Part shown: in pieces, positions 63,961 through 64,000 of the stretch | How positions within the stretch are numbered: position 1 is the first letter of the stretch | Layout of the letters: every line of letters starts with the position of its first letter | DNA from: Siphonodentalium dalli | Taxonomy: Eukaryota; Mollusca; Scaphopoda; Gadilida; Siphonodentaliidae | Direction of reading: 5' to 3' | Length of the DNA: 64,000 nucleotides | Assembly (NCBI GenBank): GCA_032622095.1 | Contig: CP136068.1 | Span: 116,361,509-116,425,508, forward strand | Translations under genes and position numbers: made by a program | Notes under the pieces: model-generated | What the model was told of the DNA's origin: nothing | Database searches by the model: none | What the model saw: the letters and a program-made list of their open reading frames with translations, nothing else

Positions 63961-64000
63961 TTACCCTGTGCCAATGCATTCTCTTATATATGAGAGTCGA
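63961..64000. mobile_element. Left end of a piggyBac-like MITE, cut by the window edge
   Basis: TTACCCTGTGCCAATGCATTCTCTTATATATG is the terminal repeat seen at 52286. Only the first 40 bp are in the window. The flank is TTAC or TTTA rather than a clean TTAA. Confidence 0.55.

Overview
This is a eukaryotic (animal) genomic window of about 64 kb. It is AT-rich, gene-poor and crowded with transposable elements. I infer a marine invertebrate, most likely a lophotrochozoan such as a mollusc. The reasons are the mix of esterase-bearing LINEs, Penelope-like and tRNA-SINE sequences, abundant foldback and MITE elements, TACATGTA-rich DNA, and an ergothioneine-type (EgtD/Egt1) gene of a kind found in some invertebrates. 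The species cannot be fixed from the sequence.

Host gene. The only host gene I can assemble is on the + strand in the right part. Exon 1 (45486-45659), exon 2 (61183-61330) and exon 3 (63108-63210) join in phase. They encode the start of an EgtD-like histidine N-alpha-methyltransferase; the rest lies beyond the window. Intron 1 is about 15.5 kb. It holds a tRNA-derived SINE, a complex of duplicated and palindromic DNA at 46.7-48.6 kb, a piggyBac-type MITE and two LINE remnants, one sense and one antisense. Exon 2 lies between two inverted copies of a ~500-bp repeat and is followed directly by a 30-bp minisatellite.

Left part (1-12.4 kb). There are no host genes. It contains dispersed repeats, a decayed LINE gag (minus strand, ~5.2-5.9 kb), two interspersed repeat arrays (families A and B), a TTAA-flanked piggyBac-like MITE (7823-8089), and a 1.6-kb foldback element (10284-11917). 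The loop of the foldback carries a broken C2H2 zinc-finger exon, and one of its arms carries a nested insertion.

LINE (about 12443-18594). This appears full length with two open reading frames. ORF1 has a coiled coil and an SGNH esterase domain. ORF2 has an AP endonuclease, a reverse transcriptase with FADD, and a C-terminal CCHC motif. It is inserted in the family B array, which continues to 22.0 kb.

Middle part (22-45 kb). This holds foldback DNA, a hAT element with a perfect 8-bp target duplication (26725-27909), a second hAT-like element with long terminal inverted repeats (36677-37606), many truncated LINE ORF2 fragments on both strands, and a Penelope-like GIY-YIG endonuclease fragment (32817-33130).

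The most striking property of the window is the density of long, near-perfect inverted repeats. The best candidate for an undescribed system is the foldback element that carries a captured zinc-finger exon.
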